The notes beneath the pieces were generated by a model. The model was not told where the DNA came from. It made no database searches and saw only the letters and a list, made by a program, of their open reading frames with translations. This document shows, piece after piece, positions 1 to 12,500 of a stretch of DNA of 64,000 nt. A program made the position numbers and the translations under genes. Numbering within the stretch: position 1 is the first letter of the stretch; every line of letters starts with the position of its first letter. This DNA is from Gambelia wislizenii (lineage: Eukaryota > Chordata > Lepidosauria > Squamata > Crotaphytidae), in NCBI GenBank assembly GCA_030847615.1, contig JAUMIR010000003.1, positions 339,216,256-339,280,255 of the forward strand, written 5' to 3'.

Positions 1-137
1 CATTGCCTTCCTTTGAGGCTGAGAGAATGTGACTTGCCAAAGGTCATCCAGTGGGTTTCCATGGCCAAGTGGAGATTAGAATGTGATCTCCAGAGTCCTA
101 GTTCAACACCCTAACTACTACACCACATTGGTTTGTA
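1..137 (-). mobile_element. tRNA-derived SINE (family with 'GTAGTGGTTTGAG'-like head), cut by window edge
   Basis: Read on the minus strand it has the tRNA-like head, the 'trace' segment 'CCATGGAAACCCACTGG' and the 'CTCAGCCTCAAAGGAAGGCAA'-type body seen in the copies at 15858, 28193 and 37790. The 3' tail lies off the window start. Confidence 0.7.
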
Positions 138-403
138 TTTAATCACTACAATATTGTATCATCATATTTTGTGACTATTGCCCACTTTAGTTTTTCAAGG
201 TTTCCACCATCTTAGTTTTTGGTTTTTTGCATCTTTGGGAGGCCTCCTTTGTGGTTATAACACTGGGAAAAGCATTTCTATCATCATTGTGAGATGCCTT
301 ATCACTTGTTGGGGCCCTAATAAAGAAGGCAACATATCTTGTACACTTGAGGAATCTGGAATTCTCTGCTTAAAACTATTTTATTTTATTTTTTAAATTA
401 GGG

Positions 404-1377
404 CATGTCTAGACGAGAAGAAATAATGCTCATAACTGCACATTATAGCAAATTTACAGCAACATTCTTTCGTTTCCATGGTCTTGCCACAAAAACCATA
501 GGCTGCAAAGCTCTCCACACTTGACATTCACACGCCCACGAATCAAGATGGCAGCCATGTTATATGCTCCTGCCTCTGCAGAGTATTTTTTTTGCCGCCA
601 GGGGCAATTGGGAGAGACACTAGGAGTGGGAAGATGAAGGGAACCTGGCAGCGCCTGAAGATGAGGAGGAGGGTGGTTACCATGAGAAACAGGAGGAGAC
701 ATTGAGCCGCCAGCCCTTCACCCATCTCTGACATCGAGTTTGGCGCGTGCAGGACAGGCATGAGAGAAGGAGCAGACCAGCTTGGGAAAGTGAAATGAAG
801 CTGGAGCGTCAAAGAGCTGCCCTCCTCTTCCTTTTCCACAACCAGCGGCGGGCCAGGAAGCTCCTCCCATCCCTTTAATTGCAGCCAGATTCCAACACTG
901 ATGCTGCTGGGATGGGTGAAGGGCTGGCGGCTTGGTCTCTCCTTCTGTTCCTTGCAGTGGCCGCCCTCCTCATTGTTTCTGGGTGCTGGCAGGTTCCCTT
1001 CGCCATGAAGAATGGTCCTCTATGCTGTACAGTTCAAAGGGTAATGGGAGGGGGGAGTACACAATTGCTAGTATGAAAAGAGCTTCCGGGCACTTGATGG
1101 CAAACCCACCCCCTGCACACGTCTAACCAATCAGATCTTCAGTTCCACTCTCTCCAGACTGTGCAGCAAGTAGAATCGGTTGTCCCAACAAGCAGGAATG
1201 CACATTTCCCTCACAGTTTTTTAAAAAAAAACTTGGGAAAAGCACAAAGGCCTTTCCTGCGCAGTATAGTGTTTTTGCCCCCCTTCTGAATAAGGTGAAT
1301 TGCCACAGAATCCCATTTGGACAAAAGGTATTCTCCTCAAATTCTATGAGGAGTATTTTCACTGTTTAGACAAGCCC
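404..1377 (-). mobile_element. PIF/Harbinger-type MITE, GGGCTTGTCTA termini, TTA target duplication
   Basis: The ends are GGGCATGTCTAGACGAG (left) and the inverted GGGCTTGTCTAAA (right). Direct TTA repeats sit immediately outside both ends, the 3-bp duplication typical of PIF/Harbinger. The interior is shared in opposite orientation with the copy at 27274-27927. No transposase frame is present, so it is non-autonomous. Confidence 0.65.
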
Positions 1378-2633
1378 TTAGAAAGCCTTACACTTAGTCT
1401 GCAGTGTGGAAATAAACTCCATCAAACTCAGTGGGATTTGCTTCTGACTACATATGCAGAGGATTGTTTTGTTAGAATAAGAGTTTACTGTATTTTACAT
1501 AAAAGTATGTGTGTGCGGAGTTTACAAATTGTTGAACAGCCAAGATACTCCTTCTGTATTATTTACATAGAATAGTCAGTTTATTCTCAGGTATGTTGTC
1601 ATCATCGTCATCTTTATTTACAACGTTGTCTTTTCTCCAAGACTGGGATTCAAGGAGTTTTGTGCATTAAAATAATTACAATATAGTTTTAAAAATATAC
1701 AAAAAAGCAGCATTAATGTACAATTAAACTATTAGCATTCAAACAATTACATGCTTTAAAGTGATAAAAAGCAGTTAAAAGACCATAGCATTACAACACC
1801 AGCTAGTCTGTAGAATAAATATATTATATACAAATTAAAATTTATGGGATGATATAGGTCAAATATACATGTATGTATGCATGCGTTTGTATGAACACAT
1901 ATAAAACTGGGGAAAGCTGTACCTTTTTGCTCCTGAAGCATAACGGATAGGGCTTGGAGCATCCAAGCCAGAGTGGAAAATAAACAACCTGTTCAGAAAC
2001 TTTAAACGTAACTGAATACACTTTTAGACCTTCCCTCGCCCCTGACTTTTCCACCAATTGTTCAGGTGTTTAGCAAATATGTTCAGTTGAGGAAACATGC
2101 CGTCAGCCAGCCTCACCACTTGAGTGTCCTCCAAATTCTTTTTAAAGTATTTAATGCGTATATGATTTCCTGCTTGCAACAGCTGGTAGGTGAAGAGGAA
2201 ATGACATTTCCAGACTCTGATGCTGGGAAGCATAATAATAAACATGTTGCAAGAGTGAATGTCACAGTTGCCTTTCTCTCATGCACGCCTAAGCCTGTAC
2301 AATTGTAAAGTGTAAAGAGACATTTCCACCAGCCATGGTATCTGTTTGAGAGGAGTGAACTTAAAGAGAAGCACAAATTAATAATCATCAGCATACAAAC
2401 TACCTGCAAAAGCCACTGCACTCTTTAAATCTGTGCACATCAGTTCAGATCTGAATGTAATCCCTTGTTTGCTGCTATCATTGGCTTGTGTTTATGGTGT
2501 AAGTAAATTCTTTGCACGCTTTTCCAGGCAATAATATTTATAGCATGTTATTACATTCCAAAAAGGTTTTGTTTGAAGCAATTAGAAAATAATGATTAAT
2601 GGTAGGTCATTAAATTAAGTTATCACTATTGTT

Positions 2634-2770
2634 GTTGTTAAGTGCCTCCAAGTTGATCCTGAATCATGGTGACCCTGTGAATGAGACACCTGCAAGACAC
2701 CTTATCCTCAATAGATCCCATATCTACCCGACTTTGACCATGCTAGTTTGAGGGAGCCCAGAACTGTACT
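2634..2770 (-). mobile_element. BovB/RTE-like LINE or SINE 3' tail fragment
   Basis: Antisense sequence resembles the 3' ends at 17120-17215 and 63940-64000: a 'CTCATTCAC' segment, then a 'GGTCACCATGA' segment and an AAC-rich tail. Too short to classify further. Confidence 0.45.
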
Positions 2771-2828
2771 ACGAAAAACAGCTTTCCCAAGCTTTGGCAA
2801 AATGTATTAGATAATTTTTAGAGCAGGA

Positions 2829-3215
2829 TTGACTGTTTATCCTCCTCAAGTTGTTTGGTGGAACAAGGGAGAGGGCCTCTCAGTGGCTGCTTCCAGACTT
2901 TGGAACTTCCTCCCTAGAGGCCAGGATGGCTCCATCCTCACTCCTTCTTGTGCCATCAGATTTTTAGAAACTGAATGGGATGGGCTTTTAATGGTGTACT
3001 GTGCTGTTTTATGGTTTGCATATTTTTGTAATGAACTGTTAATGTCTTTAGGTTTAATTGTTTAATTGTCTTTTAAATAATTTTATATTTACATTTTTAC
3101 TGAAGTCTGTGGACAGTTTTTAAGCTTGTATTGTTTTTATATATGTTGTAAGCCTTCTTGAATCCCACTATTGGGAGAAAGGCGGGACATAAAATTATAA
3201 AATAATAATAAAATA
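2829..3215 (+). mobile_element. LINE 3' end fragment with AAT-rich tail
   Basis: The sequence ends in a 'GTAAGCC...GGGAGAAAGGCGGGACATAAA' style 3'UTR and an AATAAT microsatellite. Related fragments occur at about 11000-11284, 27930-28140 and, inverted, 51061-51340. The LINE clade (CR1/L2-like) is not resolved. Confidence 0.5.
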
Positions 3216-4383
3216 ATAATTCATCTACCCTATAGGAAAATTAATAAACTTTAATTATAACCTATCTGTAAGAGTATGGTGAAGCACTGTACTCTCTCAG
3301 TGTCTTAAACAAAATTGTAAGTGGCCTTCATCCATCTCTTTTACCCTAGCACATATAGATAGTTCCCCAGATGAGGAATGTATATCTCTGTCCATTTCAA
3401 TAGATAAGTCCTTCTGGGTATGAAATGAACCTCATGATGTTTGTATGCTTTGCTTGCACAAACAGGTTTGATTGAGGAAAACAGGCCAGTTATCAAGCAA
3501 TACCAAGAATGTTCGTCTTTCCAAACACATGCCGCAGTTGCAGCATAATCGCTTAGCAATCTCCTATCACTCTGTTACTGAAATCTGTAATCTGACAATA
3601 TGCTGTCACTGGTGCATTCTGGAATGTTCAAGAGCCATATAGATTGCATAGCTTTGCATCTTAGCTGGGAAATGTACATTTATAGGTTTCAAAACATAAT
3701 TGATCCCCACTTCCACTGCATCCGCCCTGTACTTATAGGAACAATCTCCAAACCACTTACATTCCATTGATTTCTATGGAATTGCTTTGGGTTGAGTGGT
3801 TTTGCTGATGGCAGGCATACTCTACAAAGCAACCCTTTTGCATCTGATTCTTGGATAAACATGATGATAGATGCAATGAACTGTATTTTGTGCAAAGTAC
3901 TGGATGTCAAATGCTGTATTTATTTATTTATTATATATACCTTCCTTTCAATTTCCATACATTCTTGAAAAAAGAGGAATTGATACTGCTGGTTTGTACA
4001 TTGCTATGTCACCAAGAGAGAGGCAACACTACTCTGAAATACTTTCTAGAAGCAGCATCTTTTGTTCAAAAAGATAAGGAAACAAGAGTTCCCAAGGCAC
4101 TGTGGTATCCTGGAAGTAACAGTTGCCATTTAATCCTTTTTGCATCAATTGGTGATAGAATCCATGCAGTATGTACCCAAAGCCTGGTCTTCAGTCAAGT
4201 GAAATTAGAATTTTCTCACAGCCAAACAAAACATAGTGATAGAAGGTTATGTAAAAATAAAATACTGACTGAGAAACAGCTAAGTATGTCAAGAGTATTT
4301 TGGATTATTTATTTATTTATTTATTTCATTTTTCAAATCCCTGTATCTGAGGGGTGGTGAAAATAATCCTAATATCGCAGGGA

Positions 4384-4915
4384 ATACCTTTTGTCCCAAC
4401 GAGAACCTGCAGTGATTCGCCTTATTTGCCTTCATGGCTTTTCCCAAAGTTTTTAAAATAATGCATGGAAATGCACATTACTGCTCATTTTGGACAATTG
4501 ATTTGCAGCACAGGGCGGAATTGAAAAGCTGATCATCTGGACGTTCACAGTGGTGGGCCTGCTGGCAATGAAGTGGCCAGAAGTGCCATTTTGGAGTTTC
4601 ACGTTGCCAATCGTGTGCTTTTTCTCTGCACTGAGACAACCAAACAGCTTTTTAAAGTGGAAGGTTGCACTTGCAACCTTTGATTTGCAGTTAAAAAAAA
4701 TACTGTGCAGCAGTGATAACTTGTTGAGAATAATAACAGAAGTAATTAACTCTCAGCCACCATGATGATTTGCAGGCATGGCTGCGTGTGAACTTCAAAC
4801 TTGGATAGCTTTGTATACCAGCTATTTTGCCAAAGGACCGTGGAGACAAAAGAATGCTGCTGCAATTTTGCATTAATGCACTGCAATCAGTATTATATCT
4901 TCTCGTCTAGACAAG
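4384..4915 (+). mobile_element. Harbinger-like MITE, left end missing
   Basis: The right end 'GTCTAGACAAGCCC' and about 80 bp inside it match, inverted, the left end of the element at 404. Interior blocks match the 27274 copy. The left terminus is not found. Confidence 0.5.
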
Positions 4916-4930
4916 CCCTGAGTATATTAA

Positions 4931-5296
4931 CTCTCTCTCTCTGGGTTTTCTTCACAAACGAAGATTCAGGAAGGACCCATCCCACGCTTTCTGCAAGTGC
5001 GCTGATGACTAAAAAGGCCAATCTGAGATAAACAAGTCCGGTTGCAGAAAACACAGCAGAAGGTCTCCTTGGGTGATGTTTCCGGGTTGTGATTCTTTCT
5101 GTGTTGTCGTTTCTCTTCAAGACTTGTTCGTCGTGAGTTCTCAAATAAGGCTGCAGCATTGTGGATAGTGCATCTCCATGCCTCCTGATGTGAGGCCAGG
5201 CGGACCATTGTTGGTGATCAATTTGGCCGAGCCTGAAATACTGTTTCAGGGAGTCCTTGTATTGCTTTTTTGGAATGCCCCTCTTATGCTGACCCA
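4931..5296 (-). mobile_element. 5'-truncated LINE copy 1 (APE-type, CT/GA tail)
   Basis: A minus-strand copy of the 3' end of the LINE at 29831-33814. It holds the coding tail with a degraded Cys/His motif and an RT-tail block similar to KRGxPKKxYKDSLKQ, and ends in a (GA)n tract. Frame is broken. It lies just after the Harbinger-like element end. Confidence 0.75.
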
Positions 5297-6249
5297 TAAG
5301 GTAAAACACACGATTCAGTTCAGAATTTGGATTGGTAGATGGGACTGTTTCTCAAAGAAAACTGTCTGTCTATCTAATCTGTTGGTTCACTCTGAGCCTA
5401 TCACAATGATGTCTGAACCTCCAAGACCCCCTTCAATCTTGAAATTATGTGATTCTTCCTGTAAGCTTTGACAACGGCTACATTTCCTTTCAGCAAAGCC
5501 TTACCAACTTTATTTAGCTTCTTTTCCCTAGCCTGATAGGCTATCACTGATGGCTACTAGCCCTGATGGCTGTGTATGAACTTCATTATCAGACGCAGTG
5601 TGCCTCTGTGTGCCAGTGCCTGAGGATCACCAGTTGGAGAGTGTTGTTGAAGCCATGTCCTGCTTACGGTTTTTCAAGAAGCATCTGGTTGGCCAGTGGA
5701 GGAAATGGGATGCTAGACTACATAGGCTGTTAGTCTGATTCAACATGACCTTTCTGATGTTCTTCTACTATAGGTTTTTGGTAGCTTGCTTTCTACAATG
5801 TCATAGACAAAGAGAGAATCAGAGTAAAAACAGTGAAGAACTGACGGTCATAATTCATTTTAAGTCTACTTTTATTTTGCTTTTAGAAACTGACATTCTC
5901 GAATAGGTTGGAAGACAATAATTACTGGTATCAGCAGGAAGCAGCATCAGCACCTCCTAATTTTTCCTACATCCCCAGACTATATATTTCCCCCTGATGG
6001 AGAACAGAGCTGTCTTTGTCTCTCATGACCTGACCTGCCTCCTAAGCTAGTCTGTTGTGCTGTCTGGTTCAGTGGAAGATTCTGGTCCATTGCCAGTGTA
6101 AAATGTGACTGCCAGTCAGGTTGGCATCTGAATGTGGCAGTGGGTAGGGAAAGCAGCTTCTTTATCCTTTGCTTCAGACAATACTTGGGCTGGTCCTGGC
6201 CCCAAGGAATTCCTTTACACTGAAATAAGGCTAGCCTGACTGGAAAAAA

Positions 6250-6313
6250 AATATTATTTTTTTGCAATGTTTCGGAGAAGTGATTCCTTCTAAAGAAGAA
6301 AAATCATCACGAA
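6250..6313 (+). other. Short duplicate of the LNX2 5'UTR/acceptor segment
   Basis: About 60 bp match the region 9000-9062, including the T-rich stretch, 'GAGAAGTGA' and 'AAAGAAGAAAAATCATCA', with only a few differences. The acceptor AG of the 9022 site is CG here, so it would not splice in the same way. Confidence 0.6.
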
Positions 6314-6419
6314 TCCCTGACTCCAGATCTCAGGCTGGTTACCTGAGAATCTTTTTCATTTATTTTATTTCTTATTTGTTAGTTAATTTTGTCTTTTCTT
6401 CTATGAAGCTAAAGTGATA

Positions 6420-6600
6420 CACATACATAAATATGCCTCTCTCTATCCTACTTTATCCTCAGAACAGTCTTGTGAGGTAAGCCAGGCTGGTGGAGAGTGG
6501 AACTGGCTCAAGTTTACCAAGTAAATGTCATGGCTCAGTAGAGACTTGAACCTGGATCTTCCAAATCCCAATCCCAAGTTTTAAATTACAACATCATACC
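6420..6600 (-). mobile_element. MIR-like SINE, antisense, degraded
   Basis: The core resembles antisense MIR: a 'cagaacagtcttgtgaggta' type segment, then 'gagacttgaacctggatctt'. It is strongly diverged. Confidence 0.4.
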
Positions 6601-8639
6601 AGCTCTCTCTCTTTTTTTTAGCTCTTTCTCATTTTTCTCTCTCTTTAACTGCGGGTGCCAGGAATCACATCTCCTTATGTAGGCCGTGTTCACACTCTTA
6701 CTGACCTACCAGGCCTTGCCTGTTAAGTCTTCCCATGATATTTGTCTTGTTAATGACAACTGTTAATGGCAACTCCAGTGAACACATTCAGTGGAGGCAA
6801 CCTCATTAACGTGAATACTAACCACTTGGCTGGGACTGACATTTTAATCATCAGAGTAACTTTCTCTCCATCTCATCAAGTTGTATATTTTACTTCATTA
6901 AGCAGAAAAGCCAGGGGATTGGTTGCCAGCTATTAATTATAAAACCTATTTATAACAGTAGCCTGCCTACGTGACTTGTTCTTTGTTTTTCACACTGTGT
7001 GTTATTATTGTGCTGTAGCATAAGGAAATTGATTTCCCCCCCTAACCACAATTAACACATTAATAGCCATAGTGTGCCATGCAGCTGCCTGGTTAAGAGG
7101 AGGACAGGACAGAAAGATTTCTTCCAGATAGGGTAAGGGTGAGGAATCTCTCCTCATCTGCAGGCCAGATAAAATTTCAGTAAGGGACCACATTCCAGTG
7201 GTGGGTGAGGTCAAGGGCAAAAGGAAGGACCAAAATTATCAGCATATTTTAGTTTAAAGCTCTTACTGCCAGGAACAAAGCTTTAGGAGAGGAATATCAA
7301 TCTCTTAGAATGAACAGGACAGTAGAAGAGCTGAGAAACTGCCAAACAATGATGTCATGAAGAAGGTGTGTGGACACTTGAAGAAGCCCAGAGGGCCAGA
7401 TTTCCCTTCCAGAAGGGCCACATTTATCCTCATAGGCTGATATTCTCATATCTGAGATAGGGAGAAGACAGTGGAAAGAGAGCTCACCTTTCCTAGCTTG
7501 GCCTCTGCTTTTACGAATTGTGGTTAACAGGAAGACAGTGGCCTGGCTTGGGTGACTGTTCCATAAACTGTGGTTTATGAAACCAGGAATGAATGTTCTC
7601 CTTTCCCTTTCTTCCAGATGTGTGATGGCTTTGGACTTAAGATCCTGGACTGTATTAAACAGAGTTTTCCACTACATCTAAACTGAGGAACTCTGGTTTA
7701 ATTTCCTGGGCCAATGTCCAATGGTGTCATTCTGCTGGAACAAACAGTGTGTCACTTGTGGACACTTAGCTCCAGAATATGTATAGGGGGATCAAATGCA
7801 ATTTCCAGTTACTAAACTGGCATAACTAGTTGCAGAACAGCTTTCATAAATTGTTGCACAAAATATGCAAATTACACAAGCCTTGCCATGTGTAGGAACT
7901 ACAAGAACAAATGTGCTACTGCTTGCACGACTGAAAAAAACAACAGCCCATCCCTAGCACACTAACGCTGGTTTGTCAAGCAGTGCCAAGGCATGGTGAC
8001 ATCCATAGTTTAGGGAGTTTGGAATGATCCAAACCAAGTTAATATTATGTCTTCACTGGCTCACAGGATATTATGAGAGCTTTCCATATTTGTTTGTTCT
8101 TTATTTAAGCAGATTTTTTTAACCTGCCTTTCCATCAGTTAATATGCCTAGGGTGGCTATTGGTAAAATAACAAAGCAATTTAAAACAATCAAAGAACAT
8201 GTTGCAGACCAATTACATTAAAATGCAGACAGAACAATAAGTAAGCATAATCAATAAGCATCATCAGAACCATGTACATTTAGGATGGTGCACAGAGAAT
8301 CTAATTGCTAATGGCCTGTCACTGAGATTAGCAAAAGGATACACATTTGATGTATGCCTCTGACTTCTCATATACATAAAAGCCTGAAATAAAATATCTG
8401 TATAAAAAGCCTGAAAGGTGGGGAAATGGAGCCAGACTTTTATCTGTGTACGTCTGTGCTTTCTCCAGCTTAAAACCACAGGTTTGATTAATGGAATTCC
8501 TTAAAGTTTATTTCACAATTGAAGCATTTATTTTGTGCTTATCAACAAAGCAACTTGTTTTTGTTTAGAACCTAAGTGCTCCCTTGTCTCATCTGTTCTC
8601 ACATGACCAAAAAGCATATAATTGCGGGTAGGTAAAACT

Positions 8640-8740
8640 GAGTTGGCATGGTGTAGTGGTTTGAGTGTTGGACTAGGACTCTGGGAGGTCAGAGTTCAAA
8701 TCCCCACTCAGTCATGGAAACCCAGGGCAGAGAGGGACAT
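8640..8740 (+). mobile_element. tRNA-derived SINE, head only
   Basis: The head has 'TGGTGTAGTGGTTTGAG' and a B-box-like 'GAGTTCAAATCC'. The tail is lost or diverged after about 8740. Confidence 0.7.
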
Positions 8741-9022
8741 GGTATTCACTAGCGGGAGGAGGGGAAGGCATCAGAGGAGCATCAGTGAGTTTGCTCTCCA
8801 TTGCCCCCAGCATTTCTCCCATGGCCCTGGAATGCCAAACAGGGGCTGCAGGTTTGCCCATCTTCGCCTCTGTGTTCACCTGAATTTTTAGTTCATCTAT
8901 GAAACGTGCCACCCTAGGCATGATGTTTCCTTTGTGCTTAGATTTATTTTGGCTATGATTTCATTATTTTTATTCATCTTGTAGTGTTAACAGCCAATAT
9001 TAATATTTTTGCAACGTTTCAG

Positions 9023-9123
9023 AGAAGTGAATCCTTCCTAAAGAAGAAAAATCATCATGAACAAATGAAACCTCTATAAATGAGTTCTCCATTGACAAGG
9101 GAGCCCCATCATATTGCTTCATA
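9023..9123 (+). other. LNX2: Probable 5'UTR part of the LNX2 start-codon exon
   Basis: An AG preceded by a T-rich stretch ends at 9022, giving a plausible acceptor. The following 101 bases run to the ATG at 9124. The ATG has A at -3 and G at +4, a strong Kozak context, and the protein start matches the known LNX2 N-terminus. The acceptor is inferred, because its pyrimidine tract is weak; transcript data would decide it. Confidence 0.5.
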
Positions 9124-9518
9124 ATGGGCACCACAAATGAAGAAATGGTCCCAGCAGAACAGAACTTGAACCCTCTGTGCTTTGAATGCGGGCAACAGCA
9201 CTGGACAAGGGAGAACCACTTGTACAATTATCAGAACGATGTGGACGATGACTTGGTCTGCCATATTTGCCTTCAACCCTTGCTACAGCCATTAGACACC
9301 CCTTGTGGTCACACATTTTGCTACAAGTGCCTACGGAACTTTCTGCAGGAGAAGGATTTCTGCCCTTTAGATCGCAAAAGGCTCCACTTTAAGTTGTGCA
9401 AAAAATCCAGCATCCTTGTTCACAAACTGCTTGACAAGCTCTTTGTGTCCTGTCCCTTTGCTTCAGTATGTGATGAGATAATGCAACGCTGCGACCTGGA
9501 AGCTCACCTCAAAAACAG
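9124..9518 (+). CDS. LNX2: LNX2 coding exon 1: start, zinc knuckle and RING
   Basis: 395 nt encoding residues 1-131 and two bases of codon 132; donor gtaagt at 9519. It carries the N-terminal CxxC knuckle (Cys19, Cys22), the RING with ligand order C-C-C-H-C-C-C-D, and the start of the second zinc segment (SCPF at about 110 to HLKN at 131). The last RING ligand is Asp83 in a CPLD motif, as is usual for LNX proteins. The RING exon should confer E2 binding and ligase activity. Confidence 0.97.
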
Positions 9519-12500
9519 GTAAGTCAGAGAAGTGAGGGGCCTGATACAGCTTCTTGGAGTAACTGTCATCTCATGTACTTCTTCCTTTGAGGGAAAAAGA
9601 GGCACTTCCAAGCTTTTCCCTACCTTCCTCTAAATAGAACAACAATTCTGGAGGGGAAAAAACCCCTATGCATTAGGGATGCTTAAGGAATTTGATCTTT
9701 GCATATTTTGATACAACTGGACCCAGTCTGCATTTTCCGCACTAATATGCAGGGTGGAACATAATGCAGGTTGAACCTCCCTTATTCAAAATGCTTGGGA
9801 CCAGAAGTGTTTCATATTTTGGATTTTTGAGGATTTTGGAATGATTGTATTTACATATACATAGTGAATGAGGGATAGGAGGGAAAGGGTGTTAGGGTTT
9901 GTCTATACAAGGGGGGGCACAGGGGCCCCCACAGTAATGGCATTTCACAGCACCTGTGACTTGTCTTAATGGTTTTTTTGTCCCCATAAACTTCGCATGC
10001 CTTCTGGTCAAGATAGCAGCTGCAAGTGATTTATTCACATTTTTACTTACCTTAATTTGCCGCCACTAAACTTTAAAAACCCCAACTATTTACATTGTGC
10101 GCTACAGCAATATTTTGCCTGTAGAAAAATAGAGAAAAACTTTTCAATATCCTGTTTTCTCACCTTAGCACTCACTCACAAAGGCGAAAATCCAACATGG
10201 TGATTCCGGGCGCTTGCCCTGTCCCCCGCGCTCGTCCAGCCAATCAGCTATGTGCTTCCTCTTGTATGGGAAAGTGACTCATGTCGAATTGCATGTCCCA
10301 ACAAGCAAGAATGTGCATTCCCCTCACTGTTTTTTAAAAACTATGGGAGAAGTAACCCATAAAAGTATTGACTTTATTAAAAACTCTTTTTTACGCAGTT
10401 CACTTTCCGTCTGGTACAAATGGTCACACATTTGGCACCAGCACCCTCCCCACTCCTACCCTTTTTAGTACAAGCTAATTTTAAAAATAAGGACAAATTT
10501 CATCAATTTAGTTGGTTGGGAAAAGTGTGATTTATACTGTGTCTGCGATCTCTTCCCCCTAGGTTGACCCATAGCTGCAGAAAAATTGGAAATTAAATTG
10601 GCTAGAACCTCCCACAATTGGTACCAAATTAGGCAAGTTCTTTCTTTCACACAACACCTGAGCTCCTCACAAAATTTAATTAGACCTCTCACTTCTTTTG
10701 AAGAGACCTGTTTGGCAGATGTGACCCTTACTAAAGTCAAGCATTAAATATATAGAGACAGCTCATTCACATTAGGTATGGAGCTGGCCAGCATGTTTGA
10801 TCTCGATATAGAGATCACAGAATCATGTTGGTACAAAATGTGGACCATCTTGCCTTATAAATCTAGATCAGCCAGTGTAAAGGAAAGGTTCCTCAAACTT
10901 GTGAATTAATGGTATTTAACTCCTGTACAATTGTCTAGGATGACTAAGAAGACACCACCCACATGCTGGAGAGGTTGTAAAAATTCGGGACCTTATAAGC
11001 ACATGCAGGCCTTTCCTGATTAGATTCTGGCCTCAGGAGCTGCGTCTCCTGGCTCTTTTAATCTTGCTGGCTGTTGATTTTTGTATTTGTTTTTTTTTTT
11101 AAATGTGATTTTATAGTTTAGGTGGTTTTTAATTTTATACTAGTTTAATATCTTTTTATGGGGGGGGTTGGGTGGTGCTTAGGGATTTTAGTCAGCATTG
11201 TTGCATTTTAATTGTTGTAAGCCGCCCCGATTGTTTTTAACAGAGGGGTGGGGTAAAAAATATTATTATTATTATTACTATTATTATGTCGCTTGATTGC
11301 ATTAAGACACAGAAATTCTGGACCACCATTTTCCATCAAATTTCTCAGATCACTAATCAAAAATCTTTTTTCAGATGTTCAGCAGTCACACAGCACAATT
11401 ATTCCATAATGATTCCACTTTAAAATGCCATGGTTCCATCCTATGGAATCCTGGGATTTGGAGCTTAGAATATAGAATTCTCATCCAGAGAGTTCTAGTA
11501 CCTCACCAAACTACAAACCCCAGGATTCCACAGGATACAATCTTTGCTGAAAAATACCGCTTGGTCAAAGTTACCATAGTGCCTCTGTGGCTGGGATAAT
11601 GTCCCATCTCCCAGGACCAAGCCCTATACCCTCTATTATTGTGAACCATACAGAACTCAACAGACCCACTTAGCCTTGACATCAAACCCAGACTTGGTAG
11701 TTTCCATTGACAAAATAATTGGCTTCATTTAAGCATAAAAGCTGAATAGAATGTCAGTGTAACCCTGAAGCAATTGTGGAGTGTGTGGCAAATGTGCAAG
11801 CCAGTTTAACAAGATTAGAAGAATGAGGCACAAATGTAATTATTTCCTGGTCACTAATCCCACCTCCAATATTACCCTTTTGCCTCATTAGCATCCCCTT
11901 GGTTTATCAGATTTTCAGGTTCAGCAGATTCCCTTGAGAGTCTCAGAACCCAGGAAATGCTTCCAGTTCATCTGTAATAAAATGCCACTATTTTGGGGTA
12001 GATTTCTAATTCCCTGTCATGTGATATTTTTAGAAACCTTACTATTCAATAGCTTTCTGGACTGGGCTTTGCTAAAAGTCATTTATTGAACTAGGTGCTG
12101 GCATTATTTACTTGAAGGTGAGTGCTTTTTATTAGTTGCTGTTTCAGAAAAACGATTAAAAAATCAAAAAGTAAGGGCAGTGGCCAAGTATTCAATAAAA
12201 ATGTTGAGATTTCGTAGAATAATTTGTATGTTGTATGGGGGAATGTGTACATACAGCTGGCCAGGTGCATTCAATCATATCAGGCCCCACATGCTGTGAA
12301 CTGTAGCCCTGCTGGTGGTTTACTCATCTTCCTGGCTAATGGAAAGTATTTGGATCTGTTTATGTCTTCACAAGTCAGTTCTGTTTGAAGGCTTTAGCAT
12401 TCAGTAGGTTGGATGCAGACCACATTAACTGAACCTACGTCCCACTGGTGTCATGAACACCGAACCTAAGCAACTGAATACAATCCATGATCTTCCGTCC

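Larger units (their letters stand above)
137..9022. other. Upstream or first-intron region of LNX2, no host gene recognised
   Basis: Identified contents are Harbinger-like copies (404-1377 and about 4384-4915), LINE debris at 2634-3215, the LINE 3' fragment at 4931-5296, a MIR-like antisense stretch at about 6420-6600, a short duplicate of the LNX2 5'UTR at 6250-6313 and a SINE head at 8640. No CpG island or promoter was seen. Open frames here, including 169 codons at 3851-4360, have no recognisable domain and overlap simple repeats. Confidence 0.6.

Noticed and set aside
3851..4360. 169-codon frame upstream of LNX2
   Set aside because: Contains translated TTTA repeats and hydrophobic runs, with no similarity to any family I recognise.
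400..4920. A single 4.5-kb transposon bounded by inverted GTCTAGACGAGAAG ends
   Set aside because: A matching right end with TTA duplication lies at 1377, so the two ends belong to two separate, oppositely oriented copies.
1..9000. LNX2 promoter or CpG island
   Set aside because: No GC-rich, CpG-dense stretch or first exon could be identified in this part.
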